A stretch of DNA of 64,000 bases, taken from positions 550,001 to 614,000 of the forward strand of contig NZ_CP039692.1 of NCBI RefSeq assembly GCF_005145045.1, in the 5' to 3' direction. The notes beneath the pieces are model-generated. The model did no database searches. It was given only the letters and a program-made list of their open reading frames with translations, and was not told the origin of the DNA. A program made the translations under genes and the position numbers. Positions within the stretch are counted from its first letter, which is position 1. The number at the start of each line of letters is the position of its first letter. This document shows, one piece after another, positions 38,426-47,478 of this stretch. Origin of the DNA: Agrobacterium larrymoorei. Its GTDB lineage: Bacteria > Pseudomonadota > Alphaproteobacteria > Rhizobiales > Rhizobiaceae.

Positions 38426-39651
38426 TGCTGGATCGTCAAAGCTCATCTGAAAGACCGTCGCCAGTCTCCGTTTTTCTGGCTGTCGGCGGTCTTTATGTCG
38501 GACAAAGCGTAATCGGTGGATTGACCTTTCTCGGGCTTCCAGCGGTGTTGAGAACCGCTGGTTTGCCGCTGGATCAGATCGGGCTTCTTTATCTTGTCGT
38601 GCTGCCGTGGGCGCTGAAGTTTATTTGGTCACCCTATGTCGAGCGGTATCGTTTGCCGCCTATAGGGAAGAGTCGGACACGCCACATCATTGCAATCGGA
38701 ATAACGATCTGTGCGCTTGGCCTGCTTGTGCTTGCACACACCGGCCCTTCTCCCGTCAGCACCGCAATTGCAGTCCTTTTCATTATCGCCGTCATCACGG
38801 CCACGGTTGATATTGCTTGCGATGGCTTTGCAGTGGAAACGCTGGCCGAAAAGCATCACGGCTGGGCGAATGCCGCTCAGGTGGGTGGCTCCTATCTGGG
38901 CTCTGCTATAGGTGCTGGCCTGTTTCTGGTTCTCGTGGATCACTACGGCTGGAAGAGCGCGACGATCGCTATGGCGGCTCTCATTATCCTGTTGGCGTTG
39001 CCCTTCATTTTCGGCCCGGCATCCAAAACGAGAGCTGAGAGCAGAGAACAGCGCCCTTCTATTCTGCATGCACTCAAACGGCCTGAAGTCAGGCGCGGCT
39101 TGATGATAGCGGCTGTCTATGTCGCTGCCCAGAAATGGGGCTTGGCCATGCTCGGACCGTTTCTGATCGATTACGAGTTCGATCTCGCAACAATCGGCGC
39201 CTTGAACGGCGTTGGCAGCATGATTGTCGGCTTCGGTGGCGCGCTTCTCGGCGGCTTTCTGGTGCGGAACTTCGGTTCATCGCGCGTATTAATTCTATCG
39301 ATCATTGTGCAAACTTTACTGCTTTGCGCCTTCGCAGCGTTCAGCCTTTATCGAGGAACCGAGCACTGGATTGTTATGACCGTCGCTATCGTCAGTTCGT
39401 CGGGCGTGATGTCCATTGGTTTCGTCGCCCTTTACGCCTGCTTCATGGGCTGGTCGGATCCTCGACAAGCGGGGGTGGATTTCACCTTGTTCCAATGCAT
39501 GGATGGGATAGTCAGCATGGCGGGAGGCTTAGGTGCGGGCGCGATAGCCGAGCGCTTCGGATATGTCGCCGCCTTCACAATTGCGGCCATTGTTTCCCTG
39601 ATTGCGGCTCCGCTGATCCTTGTTCTCCTCAGGCAGCCGCAGAACCCGTAG
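38425..39651 (+). CDS. Second RhtX/FptX-family siderophore permease
   Basis: MFS protein of 408 residues with twelve membrane segments. The start ATG overlaps the receptor stop by one base (TGATG), so synthesis is coupled to the receptor. It shares the family layout with the rhtX product at 10938-12191: VGGLYVGQSVIGGLTFLGLPAVLRTAGLPLDQIGLLYLVVLPWALKFIWSPYVERYRLPPIGKSRTRHII, then the DGFAVETLAEKHHGWANAAQVGGSYLG segment. Probable role: inner-membrane import of the ferric siderophore captured by the upstream receptor. Confidence 0.87.
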   Translation: MLDRQSSSERPSPVSVFLAVGGLYVGQSVIGGLTFLGLPAVLRTAGLPLDQIGLLYLVVLPWALKFIWSPYVERYRLPPIGKSRTRHIIAIGITICALGLLVLAHTGPSPVSTAIAVLFIIAVITATVDIACDGFAVETLAEKHHGWANAAQVGGSYLGSAIGAGLFLVLVDHYGWKSATIAMAALIILLALPFIFGPASKTRAESREQRPSILHALKRPEVRRGLMIAAVYVAAQKWGLAMLGPFLIDYEFDLATIGALNGVGSMIVGFGGALLGGFLVRNFGSSRVLILSIIVQTLLLCAFAAFSLYRGTEHWIVMTVAIVSSSGVMSIGFVALYACFMGWSDPRQAGVDFTLFQCMDGIVSMAGGLGAGAIAERFGYVAAFTIAAIVSLIAAPLILVLLRQPQNP

Positions 39652-39731
39652 ACTAAGAGACACTTCAAGAAAGTTGGAACTGCCCTGCACAAAATATGTT
39701 TGGCTCCTATCAACAACATTGGAGCACTGAC

Positions 39732-40598
39732 ATGACCGCTGACGTTCACCGCCCGGCACCGCCCTATTCTGACCAGCAGCAGACGCCGCCCGGCTCGACC
39801 AATCAGATGCAGCCGGTGCCGGATCATGGGGAGAAATCCTATAAAGGTAGCGGCCTGCTGGAAGGTAAGGTTGCGCTTATCACCGGCGCGGATTCCGGCA
39901 TCGGCAGGGCTGTGGCCATTGCTTTCGCGCGTGAAGGGGCCGATCTCGTCATTTCCTATCTGAACGAAGAGGAAGATGCCCGCGATACCGTGAAATGGGT
40001 TGAGGAGGCTGGCCGCAGGGTTGTGGCAATTCCAGGCGACATCAAATCGGAAGAGCATTGCAAGTCGCTGATCCAACGCACTGTCGATGAATTCGGCAAG
40101 ATCGATATTCTCGTCAACAATGCCGCCTTCCAGCGGACATATGCGGATATTGGCGATATCGAGGCCGCAGAATGGGACGAGACATTCCGCACCAATATCT
40201 ACGCACCGTTCTTCCTTTCGAAAGCCGCCGTTCCACATCTGAAGCCCGGAAGCTCCATCATCAACACGGCCTCCATCCAGTCCAAGCAGCCATCCCCGCA
40301 GCTTCTGGCCTATGCCTCCACCAAGGGTGCCATCCTCAACTTCACCGCCGGTTTGGCGGGCATGGTTGCGGAAAAGGGCATCCGGGTGAATGCCGTAGCA
40401 CCCGGACCGATCTGGACACCGCTCATCCCCTCCACGATGCCTGCAGAAAAGACGCAGAAATTCGGTGAGCAGACGCTGATTGGCCGCGCCGGGCAGCCCG
40501 CCGAACTTGCCGGAGCCTATGTGCTTCTGGCATCCGAGCGCGGCAGCTACATCACCGGTGCCGTCATCCCTGTGACCGGCGGCGAAGTCATGATCTGA
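39732..40598 (+). CDS. SDR-family oxidoreductase (YghA-like)
   Basis: Short-chain dehydrogenase of 288 residues with the extended N terminus (PPYSDQQQTPPGSTNQMQPVPDHGEKSYKGSGLLEGK) typical of YghA/YdaD stress-type SDRs. Cofactor motif ALITGADSGIGRAVAIAFAREGADLVISYL, NNAA motif, catalytic SIQS...YASTK (Ser-Tyr-Lys) and GIRVNAVAPGPIWTPL are intact. The ATG at 39732 follows GGAG; an earlier ATG at 39696 has no ribosome site. Substrate unknown. Clusters with small unknown proteins that often accompany general-stress genes in rhizobia. Confidence 0.85.
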   Translation: MTADVHRPAPPYSDQQQTPPGSTNQMQPVPDHGEKSYKGSGLLEGKVALITGADSGIGRAVAIAFAREGADLVISYLNEEEDARDTVKWVEEAGRRVVAIPGDIKSEEHCKSLIQRTVDEFGKIDILVNNAAFQRTYADIGDIEAAEWDETFRTNIYAPFFLSKAAVPHLKPGSSIINTASIQSKQPSPQLLAYASTKGAILNFTAGLAGMVAEKGIRVNAVAPGPIWTPLIPSTMPAEKTQKFGEQTLIGRAGQPAELAGAYVLLASERGSYITGAVIPVTGGEVMI

Positions 40599-40624
40599 TA
40601 TCATCCTCTTTCGAAGACCTTTTG

Positions 40625-40649
40625 GAACCGCCCGGCCATCTGGCGGTTC
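40625..40649. other. Intergenic stem-loop after the SDR gene
   Basis: GAACCGCC (40625-40632) pairs with GGCGGTTC (40642-40649) around a 9-base loop. There is no T run on either side, so it may be an RNA-stability or attenuator hairpin rather than an intrinsic terminator. Confidence 0.4.
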
Positions 40650-40676
40650 GATTGTGTCGAGACGCAGGAGTTCCAT

Positions 40677-41039
40677 ATGTCGTATTCGTCACAATCTGAA
40701 ATTCCCTCCACCAACAGTGTTGAAGTGCTGAACGTGTACCGGCTGGTGCCGATAGCCGAGGAAAATGATCCGCGTTGGGTAAAGGATGCGCCTCAAGGCG
40801 TCGTCCTCGTCGCCGCAAGAACCGCCGGTGATGCTCGCATCGTGGCCTCGGAAAGCCAGCCCGATTTCCCCTCCGCCAATGCCCTGCCTGCGGAAGATGT
40901 GACGACGCGCTTTGCCAGCGCCTTTCGCGACGATAAACTCTATACGGTTATCGAAGTCGAAACTGGCCGTACCGATCTCACCCGGGGCGTGATCTCGCTG
41001 CAGACATCGCCGGAACCTATCAAGCCTCAGGCGGTCTGA
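40677..41039 (+). CDS. Conserved-type hypothetical protein
   Basis: 120 residues, soluble, no signal or membrane segment. The middle reads NVYRLVPIAEENDPRWVKDAPQGVVLVAARTAGDARIVASESQPDF. The ATG at 40677 follows GCAGGAG at 6-base spacing, good support for expression. Sits 78 bases after the SDR gene. I do not recognise the family; the layout suggests a small alpha/beta domain. Confidence 0.7.
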   Translation: MSYSSQSEIPSTNSVEVLNVYRLVPIAEENDPRWVKDAPQGVVLVAARTAGDARIVASESQPDFPSANALPAEDVTTRFASAFRDDKLYTVIEVETGRTDLTRGVISLQTSPEPIKPQAV

Positions 41040-41129
41040 CCGCGCCATCAAACTTATCGCAGGCCAGAAGGAACCTCACCAGCGCGTGAGATGTTGAAAT
41101 GGCAGTCATTGAACATGGGAGCAGATGCT

Positions 41130-41585
41130 ATGTCCGATCCAAATTCCCCAGCCGTCGCCTCGCTTCATGAAGAGCAGGCCCGTCAGCGTTCCGGTGAAAG
41201 CAACCTTCAGGAAGGGCTGGAGGAAACCTTTCCGGCCTCAGATCCGGTGTCCCACACCAGCACCACCACGGCCACAAGTTCGGGTGCCGCCGACGCAGCG
41301 GAAGATGAAACCGAAACGCCCAAGGTCGATGAGGCATTGGCGGCGGTGAAGGCGCGCTATGACCAGTCGTCTTCGGATTTTGCTACGGATGAATTGCGAG
41401 CATTGAGCGCTGAACTAGATCTTATCGCGGAATCTGCGCAAGGCATGGCCAGCGCATCGGGCCGCATCGCCAGGAGCGAAGTTCATTCCCTAAGGCGTAC
41501 CATTGTCCGGCAGGTCCGAAAGAACCCGGTACAGTCGCTAGGTCTGGCAGCACTTGTTGGTTATGTCTGGGGCATGATGCGCTGA
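41130..41585 (+). CDS. Small ElaB/DUF883-like membrane-anchored protein
   Basis: 151 residues from the ATG at 41130, eight bases after GGGAG; starts at 41091 or 41115 are less well placed. The N-terminal part carries the motif GLEETFPASDPVSHTSTTTATSS, followed by an acidic linker. The C-terminal half is helical (ATDELRALSAELDLIAESAQGMASASGRIARSEVHSLRRTIVRQVRKNPVQSLGLAALVGYVWGMM), resembling ElaB/YqjD-type stress proteins with a C-terminal anchor. Exact role unknown. Confidence 0.7.
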   Translation: MSDPNSPAVASLHEEQARQRSGESNLQEGLEETFPASDPVSHTSTTTATSSGAADAAEDETETPKVDEALAAVKARYDQSSSDFATDELRALSAELDLIAESAQGMASASGRIARSEVHSLRRTIVRQVRKNPVQSLGLAALVGYVWGMMR

Positions 41586-41668
41586 CATGCAGCTGTCATG
41601 TAGGCGTTATAATTGCTTTATCGACATGAAGTCGAAGCGATGAGTCGTAAGCGCGGAGCTGGTTACGC

Positions 41669-42808
41669 ATGGAAACTGCCCTTGCCATTTGTGCGCTTGC
41701 TCTCATATTCACGCATATGCTGAGCATTGCGCTTGCGGCTTTCCGGGTGAAAACCAGCTCCCCTGCAAGTACAGTGTCAGCGCACGACACTCCGGTTTCC
41801 ATCGTCATCCCCCTGCGCGGCATCGAGAACTTTACACCGCTGACGGTTTCCCGTGCCTTCCAGCTGGATTGGCCGGATTATGAGTTGATCTTCTGCGTTG
41901 CCGATGGCAACGATCCCGTTATTGCCGAGGTCAAATCCAAGATCGCCGCTTACCCACAGATCAGGGCGCGCATATTGATTGGTGATGACCGGATAAGCGC
42001 CAATCCCAAGCTTAACAATTGCGTCAAAGGCTGGCGCGCCGCCACGAGCGATTGGGTCATTCTGGCCGACTCCAACGTGTTGATGCCGGGCGACTATATT
42101 TCGACATTGATGTCAGCCTGGCGGCGCGATAGCGGCCTCGTCTGCTCCCCGCCCATCGGCTCGCGCCCTGCGGATATCTGGGCAGAGCTGGAATGCACCT
42201 TCCTCAATACCTTTCAGGGCCGCTATCAATATGCCTCGGAAGCAACCGGCAACGGTTTTGCTCAGGGTAAAACCATGCTCTGGAACAAGCCCTTGCTCAA
42301 CTCGCTCGGCGGCATAGAGGCTCTCGGCGCTGAAATTGCGGAGGATGCTGCCGCAACGAAACTCGTGCGTGGTAGCGGACGCAAGGTCCATCTCGTCTCA
42401 TCTCCATTCGAGCAGCCGCTTGGCACCCGCACTTTCGCGGAAATATGGGCGCGTCAGGCACGCTGGGCGCGCCTCCGCCGCGTTACCTTCCCGCAATTCT
42501 TCGCCCCGGAAATTCTGGTCGGCGCTCTTCCGCCTCTGCTCTTTGCAATGGCCGCTACTCTGGCCGCAGATGCCGAATTCAAGACAGTGGCTGGCGTTGC
42601 ACTTGGCGTCACCGCCATCATGTATCTACCTGAGCTCGCCCTTGCGAAACTAAAAGGTTGGCACCTTTCCTGGCGCAGCCTGCCTGCCATGATGCTGCGC
42701 GACGGGTTGTTGCCGCTCATCTGGGCCAAAAGCTGGCTCGGCTCCTCCGTCTCCTGGCGCGGCAATATGATGACAGTCGGAACGCAGGAAAGTACGCTCA
42801 GCAGCTAG
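41669..42808 (+). CDS. GT21-family glycosyltransferase (ceramide glucosyltransferase-like)
   Basis: Membrane glycosyltransferase of 379 residues transferring a sugar from a nucleotide sugar to a lipid. Features: N-terminal membrane segment, PVSIVIPLRGIENFTPLTVSRAFQLDWPDYELIFCVAD, the D2 motif in WVILADSNVLMPGDYIS, the D3-type aspartate in AEIAEDAATKLV, and the (Q/R)xxRW motif as RQARWARLRR. C-terminal hydrophobic segments follow. This motif set defines GT21, and a bacterial glucosylceramide synthase of this type was described from A. tumefaciens. Acceptor (ceramide or diacylglycerol) cannot be told from sequence. Confidence 0.82.
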   Translation: METALAICALALIFTHMLSIALAAFRVKTSSPASTVSAHDTPVSIVIPLRGIENFTPLTVSRAFQLDWPDYELIFCVADGNDPVIAEVKSKIAAYPQIRARILIGDDRISANPKLNNCVKGWRAATSDWVILADSNVLMPGDYISTLMSAWRRDSGLVCSPPIGSRPADIWAELECTFLNTFQGRYQYASEATGNGFAQGKTMLWNKPLLNSLGGIEALGAEIAEDAAATKLVRGSGRKVHLVSSPFEQPLGTRTFAEIWARQARWARLRRVTFPQFFAPEILVGALPPLLFAMAATLAADAEFKTVAGVALGVTAIMYLPELALAKLKGWHLSWRSLPAMMLRDGLLPLIWAKSWLGSSVSWRGNMMTVGTQESTLSS

Positions 42809-42924
42809 AATGTTTCCTTGTTAAGTGGAAACGCTCTAAGAGCCTCACCCACGCAGATGTGAAGCGTGGAAGTAAACCAATATCTCTCCCGGATGTTTTA
42901 TCAGCGCAACGCAGGATGCCTGAG

Positions 42925-43344
42925 ATGAAACACCTGATTATTGCAGCAGCACTGATGCTGCTCGCACCAACGCCGGGGGTGAGCATGGAAAGCCTTTCGC
43001 AATTCGAATGGAAGAACCGCGTCCTTGTTGTTTTCGGCGACAGTGGCGACCCGAAAATCCGCAGCCAGCTAGAAGCCATATCGACCCAAAAAGCAGAGCT
43101 GGCAGATCGTGATATGGTAGTGCTCCATGTCGATGGCGGTGATGTCAGAGCCTTTTTCGGGGAGGCTGGCAAGCTTAACGCTCGCGAAATTGTCGCGGAA
43201 GCGAGTGCGCCCGGAGATCGGTTCGAAGCAATCTTGGTCGGCAAGGATGGTGGGATAAAGCTGCGCAGTGAAGACGTGGTTTCGGCGGTGGAGCTGTTCG
43301 ATCTGGTGGACAGAATGCCGATGCGGCAATCGGAACAGCGCTGA
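42925..43344 (+). CDS. DUF4174 secreted protein
   Basis: 139 residues. A signal peptide (MKHLIIAAALMLLAPTPGVSM) is followed by a DUF4174-type domain, LSQFEWKNRVLVVFGDSGDPKIRSQLEAISTQKAELADRDMVVLHVDG ... RFEAILVGKDGGIKLRSEDVVSAVELFDLVDRMPMRQ. The ending with DxMPMR is typical of this family. The ATG at 42925 follows CAGGA by 8 bases. A thioredoxin-like fold has been suggested for the family, but no CxxC is present. Function unknown. Confidence 0.78.
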   Translation: MKHLIIAAALMLLAPTPGVSMESLSQFEWKNRVLVVFGDSGDPKIRSQLEAISTQKAELADRDMVVLHVDGGDVRAFFGEAGKLNAREIVAEASAPGDRFEAILVGKDGGIKLRSEDVVSAVELFDLVDRMPMRQSEQR

Positions 43345-43347
43345 CTG

Positions 43348-43599
43348 TCAGCTATGGGTCGTCTTATACTGGGCGATGAGCTTCTCCAGCTCCTCGCCCT
43401 CGATAAGAACATCGTGACCGCCACGATGGACATGCAGTTCTACATGGGTCGGGGCGGAACGATCATTCCGAATGAAGGCGATTGCGTCTTCCAACGTATC
43501 GAACATTTCCCGATGCGAAACATCGAACCGCTTCCACAACACCGCTGTCGTGTGGCTGGCTCCAAACCGCATTAGTGCCTCGTTGGCATCGAAAACCAC
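43348..43599 (-). CDS. Hypothetical protein
   Basis: 83 residues, soluble. A GTG at 43599, seven bases after GGAG, is the best start; an ATG at 43572 would remove nine residues. The sequence has FDVSHREMFDTLEDAIAFIRND and ends in a histidine-rich VELHVHRGGHDVLIEGEELEKLIAQYK. No family recognised. It is convergent with the DUF4174 gene, three bases apart. Confidence 0.6.
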   Translation of the reverse strand: MVFDANEALMRFGASHTTAVLWKRFDVSHREMFDTLEDAIAFIRNDRSAPTHVELHVHRGGHDVLIEGEELEKLIAQYKTTHS

Positions 43600-43745
43600 T
43601 CACGCGCTCCTCAACTTTACGTTTTGAAAGCAACGCTTCAGGCTCGCAATCGTTCAAAAAGAATGCGGCGTCATGAAATGCGCCCATTTTGCTTGCGCAC
43701 TGCGCAAAGCGTAAATGTTCCAGAAGGACGACCAAGGGGTATGAG

Positions 43746-43934
43746 ATGAAAAACGATCCATCGGCACGATTCGAAATCCGCGCAAACAACGAAGACGCCT
43801 TCTGGTCCGTTTACGAGACCGATAGTGGCGATGTCGTGCGGGTAAGCGACGAGAAGCTCGATGCGTTGAAGATGGATGAGGCCGAGGATGTGGTCAGCCT
43901 GCTCAACACGGGTTTTGTGGTAGATCAAGCATAA
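43746..43934 (+). CDS. Small acidic hypothetical protein
   Basis: 62 residues, MKNDPSARFEIRANNEDAFWSVYETDSG and further an acidic EAEDVVSLLNTGF. AAGGGG at good spacing precedes the ATG at 43746. The composition resembles small rhizobial proteins of unknown function. Convergent with the glycosyltransferase gene that follows. Confidence 0.65.
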   Translation: MKNDPSARFEIRANNEDAFWSVYETDSGDVVRVSDEKLDALKMDEAEDVVSLLNTGFVVDQA

Positions 43935-43958
43935 AGCCACCGTGCATATTTCGGGCCG

Positions 43959-45179
43959 CTAACTGTAGCGACCCCGCCTCCGGCGTGCGACGGAGAGATA
44001 AATCTCTGCCGTCTTCAGGCCAATTGACCGCCAGTTATATTTAGACATGATCCGGTTTCCGCTCTGGCGCGCTTGCCGCAGACCATTGGCGTTTTCCATC
44101 TTGCTGTGCAGCGAGGCCGAAAGTTCCTCGATATTCCCCAGCGGGAAGTAGGAACCCTCATCCAGCCCAAGCGCAAGATTTGCCTCTATATCGCTGGCCA
44201 GCACCGGCAGCCCGTAAGCCATCGCTTCTAGCAGCGCAATCGGCATGCCTTCATGGCTTGAAGGAAGAACGAACAGTCCGGCATTGGCAAACAGGCTGGC
44301 AAGACGGCGGCCCTGCTGCGGCCCGGTCAGCACCACCTGCGCGTTGGCTTTGGCCCGTTCGTGAAGATCGTCGGCATAGGTGCTATCCGCATCTCCACCG
44401 CCCACAAGCACGAGCTTGGTGTTGCCAAGACCTGCGCGCGAAAACGCCTCGATAAGGTCTGTCTGCCGCTTTTCCGCAACGAGACGCGCCACCAGCAGAA
44501 CATAACGGCCTTTCGTCAGGCCGAATTCGTTCAGCACGTCATCATCGAGGCTCTTCGTATCGACCTTCACGCCGTTGGGAATGAAATGCACCGTCTTGCT
44601 GAAATCATCCTGCATACGGTCGGCGATGTGCTTGGCAATGGCGATGCGCGCATGGGAAAACCGCATTCCCGCCCATTCCCCCAGCCGCAAAATCCGTTTT
44701 TCAACCGAACCCCACTTCTCGCGGTCATAGTCGTAACCGTGATGGGTAACGACCACTTTCAACCGCAGAACCCGCGCCAGCGGAGCAACGAGCGATGGGC
44801 CGACCGCGTGGATATGAACGATATCCGGATGTAGAAAGCGCGCCTTCACCAGCGCCAGCGCGGTATGAAGAATTGCCTCGAGACGAGTGTTACGCGGCGC
44901 CCACAGCGGATGGACGGTTATGCCGCGCCACACGTAAGGCTCTTTCTCCGCAACATAATTTCTGCGTGCAAAAACATGGACATCGGCGCCAAGATCGACC
45001 AGATTGGACACCAGCTGTTCCACATGTTTTTCAACTCCGCCCTGCACATCTGGTATGCCGCGCAGACCGATCATGCAAACACGAAGCGAGCGCAGACTGG
45101 GCGTCTCGGCAACAGGTCTATCATAGCTTTCTTCTACATCTGTCGATGGCAGAAGTTCTTCCGTTCGATAGTCATCCAT
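43959..45179 (-). CDS. Glycosyltransferase, GT4 type (exopolysaccharide locus)
   Basis: GT-B fold transferase of 406 residues. N-terminal acceptor domain begins at VCMIGLRGIPDVQGGVEKHVEQLVSNLVDLGADVHVFARR after about 30 acidic residues. The donor domain has IPNGVKVD, VLLVARLVAEKRQTDLIEAF and the E-x7-E segment SSHEGMPIALLEAMAYGLPVLASDI. It probably adds one sugar of the repeat unit on the cytoplasmic face. It is the outermost minus-strand gene of the locus. Confidence 0.85.
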   Translation of the reverse strand: MDDYRTEELLPSTDVEESYDRPVAETPSLRSLRVCMIGLRGIPDVQGGVEKHVEQLVSNLVDLGADVHVFARRNYVAEKEPYVWRGITVHPLWAPRNTRLEAILHTALALVKARFLHPDIVHIHAVGPSLVAPLARVLRLKVVVTHHGYDYDREKWGSVEKRILRLGEWAGMRFSHARIAIAKHIADRMQDDFSKTVHFIPNGVKVDTKSLDDDVLNEFGLTKGRYVLLVARLVAEKRQTDLIEAFSRAGLGNTKLVLVGGGDADSTYADDLHERAKANAQVVLTGPQQGRRLASLFANAGLFVLPSSHEGMPIALLEAMAYGLPVLASDIEANLALGLDEGSYFPLGNIEELSASLHSKMENANGLRQARQSGNRIMSKYNWRSIGLKTAEIYLSVARRRRGRYS

Positions 45180-45256
45180 CTCGCGCTCCCAAGGTACATT
45201 CGTACATTAGAATATAATAAATTAAAACAGCGTGAAGGCTAGTGGGTTTCGAGCCC

Positions 45257-46411
45257 CTAGATGGTTGCCTTCGATTCAGATTTAATATTCTGTTTAATAA
45301 ACTTATACCCGAGGTTGATCATTGGCTTCTCCAAACACTCATAGACGAAGAGTGAGAGTGCCAGCGTCAGCAGCAGGCAAACGAGCGCAATCGGCCCGTC
45401 GGTCCATTCACCGGTCAGCGGAAACATCTCGAATATGACGAGCGCCGCGATACCGTGGAACAGATAGATCGAGTAACTGAGCGCCCCGAGCCATGACAGA
45501 AACGGTATTTGAGGCTTTCCCGTTTTCACCGAAAACAGGAACACGCAGAGTGCTGCCACGTAGCTGATCAGGATCGGCGTCGTGCCCACGAGGAAGAAAC
45601 CGTCCTGCCGCGACAGCGAAAACGTGCCGATGCTGAGCAGCACCACTGCCTGCACCAGAAGCACGAGAAGCGCTCCAGCCGTCGCGCCCGCCAGCCGGTC
45701 AACCAGCGCCATGCGCAACAGAAGGCCCAGATACAGAAACGATACGTGCAGACTAATATATTGTATCGGCGCGGAAATTCCGGCGAAGCGCAGAAAGATC
45801 GGACCGGCTGTCGCCACTGCGAGCAGAATAGCAAAAGCCGTGATGACCGCCGGTCGGTACAGTGCACCGAAGGCAAAGAGACCTGCGGAGAGCAGGTAGA
45901 ACACGATCTCTATGGTCAGCGTCCAGTAAGCACCGGACATCCAGGGCTGCCCGAAAACAGATGGCAGCATCGTCATATTGGCAATAACGGTTTTGCCGCC
46001 CAAGGGCTGGCCGTGAATGAAGGCGAAGAAGGCCAGACACAGGAGAGCCAGCCACATTGCCGGGTAAAGACGAAAGAAACGCGAGATCGCAAACCGTCGC
46101 AACGGGTTTACACCGCGAATGCTGAATGGCACCACGAAGCCGCTGATGAGAAAGAACAATACAACGCCGAAGCGTCCAGCATCGAAATATGTTACGCTGG
46201 TTGAAGCGAGCTGATAGGAAACTCCCTCATGGTTCGTACCCTCCCGCAGGATATCGCCGAAGAAGTGCTGAACCACGACTGCAAGCGCCGCAATGGCGCG
46301 CAACGCATCGATGTTTTCATATCGCTGCTTGGGCTTGGGCAGAACTTTTGGAGCCTCCGTTTCTGAAACAGAGACTGCGGACGACCGTTCCATCACGTCG
46401 CCTGTCTGCAT
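45257..46411 (-). CDS. Acyltransferase family 3 membrane protein (OafA-like)
   Basis: 384 residues with about ten membrane segments. The family opening YENIDALRAIAALAVVVQHFFGDIL includes the conserved histidine; further ISGFVVPFSIRG, RRFAISRFFRLYPAMWLAL (RxxR motif) and the C-terminal LSYSIYLFHGIAALVIFE. Such proteins O-acetylate sugars, here most likely the polysaccharide of this locus. ATG 46411 or 46393 may be used. Confidence 0.85.
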   Translation of the reverse strand: MQTGDVMERSSAVSVSETEAPKVLPKPKQRYENIDALRAIAALAVVVQHFFGDILREGTNHEGVSYQLASTSVTYFDAGRFGVVLFFLISGFVVPFSIRGVNPLRRFAISRFFRLYPAMWLALLCLAFFAFIHGQPLGGKTVIANMTMLPSVFGQPWMSGAYWTLTIEIVFYLLSAGLFAFGALYRPAVITAFAILLAVATAGPIFLRFAGISAPIQYISLHVSFLYLGLLLRMALVDRLAGATAGALLVLLVQAVVLLSIGTFSLSRQDGFFLVGTTPILISYVAALCVFLFSVKTGKPQIPFLSWLGALSYSIYLFHGIAALVIFEMFPLTGEWTDGPIALVCLLLTLALSLFVYECLEKPMINLGYKFIKQNIKSESKATI

Positions 46412-46595
46412 CGAAAGCGCCCCTCACCGACTGCCTGAACCACACGATCAAGTGGTACAATAGATCTAGCTACTGTAGTTTATTCTAAAATAACAAATTT
46501 CCTCTTACGATTGCAAGATGGTAGGCTCGCTTTTTACGCAGACTGCTCGGGCTAAATTCCGGCCACACATTTGGCTGTCATATCGTGGGAAACAA

Positions 46596-47474
46596 ATGCC
46601 AGTTGCTCTTCGAAACCTGCTCTTCAAAATCACCGGCGCATTCATTCTCTTGGCCGTCTGGGCCAAACACCGGCTGACGGGTTACCGCAAGCCGAACACG
46701 GTCTCGGAAGATGATCGCAATGCCCGCATCGGCTATGTTCATGATGTCGTGCAATCATGGCTGCGCTTTATGCCGCCGGATGTTTCGGTCAGCGGGCGGT
46801 CGGTTCTTGAACTCGGCCCCGGCTCGTCGCTCGCAACAGGCTCGCTTCTACTCGCCCACGGCGCGGCCTCTTACACGGCGGTTGATGCCTTCCGGTTGGC
46901 GGGAGAAGAGACCGCGGATTTCCGACACGATGCTGTCCGTCGCTTCGACGGCGCTTTGCTGGAAGAGGATGTTCGCGCTGCAGAAGCAGTCATGAACGGC
47001 AGCTCTGATGCATTTCGTTACCACGTCGATCCGGCCTTCGATATCCCTGCCCTATGCGGCGATCAGACGTTCGACCTCATTCTCAGCTGCGCCGCCTTCG
47101 AACATTTCGACGCCATCGAGACCACCATTGACGGCCTGACGAAAGTTGCCAGAAGCGGCTGCGTCAGCCTGCACATCGTCGATCTCCAGACCCACACCAA
47201 TGCCATTCGCGAGCGCGATCCGAACAATATTTACCGCTTCTCGCCCGGCTTCTATTCACTCCTCGCTTTCCCCGGCCAACCGAACCGCAAACGCCCTATC
47301 GATTACGTGAAGGCATTCGAGAAAAATGGCTGGAGGGATATTCAGGTGATCGCGGCTAAATCCATACCGCCGGAGAATAGAAAGCTGCTGACCTCCGGGC
47401 TTGCTGCGCGGTTCGACATGCCGGAGATGGAGATGCACATTCTCGATCTTGTGATCATCAGCCGCTATCCCTAA
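46596..47474 (+). CDS. SAM-dependent methyltransferase
   Basis: Class I methyltransferase of 292 residues. SAM motif I is SVLELGPGSSLATGSLLLAHGAASYTAVDAF; FDLILSCAAFEHFDAIETTIDGL gives the motif IV/V region. The ATG at 46596 has GGGA six bases upstream; an in-frame ATG at 46518 without a ribosome site would add 26 residues. It lies within the polysaccharide locus in the opposite orientation to its neighbours. Possible targets are a sugar hydroxyl of the polysaccharide; this is inferred from location. Confidence 0.75.
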   Translation: MPVALRNLLFKITGAFILLAVWAKHRLTGYRKPNTVSEDDRNARIGYVHDVVQSWLRFMPPDVSVSGRSVLELGPGSSLATGSLLLAHGAASYTAVDAFRLAGEETADFRHDAVRRFDGALLEEDVRAAEAVMNGSSDAFRYHVDPAFDIPALCGDQTFDLILSCAAFEHFDAIETTIDGLTKVARSGCVSLHIVDLQTHTNAIRERDPNNIYRFSPGFYSLLAFPGQPNRKRPIDYVKAFEKNGWRDIQVIAAKSIPPENRKLLTSGLAARFDMPEMEMHILDLVIISRYP

Positions 47475-47478
47475 GCGC

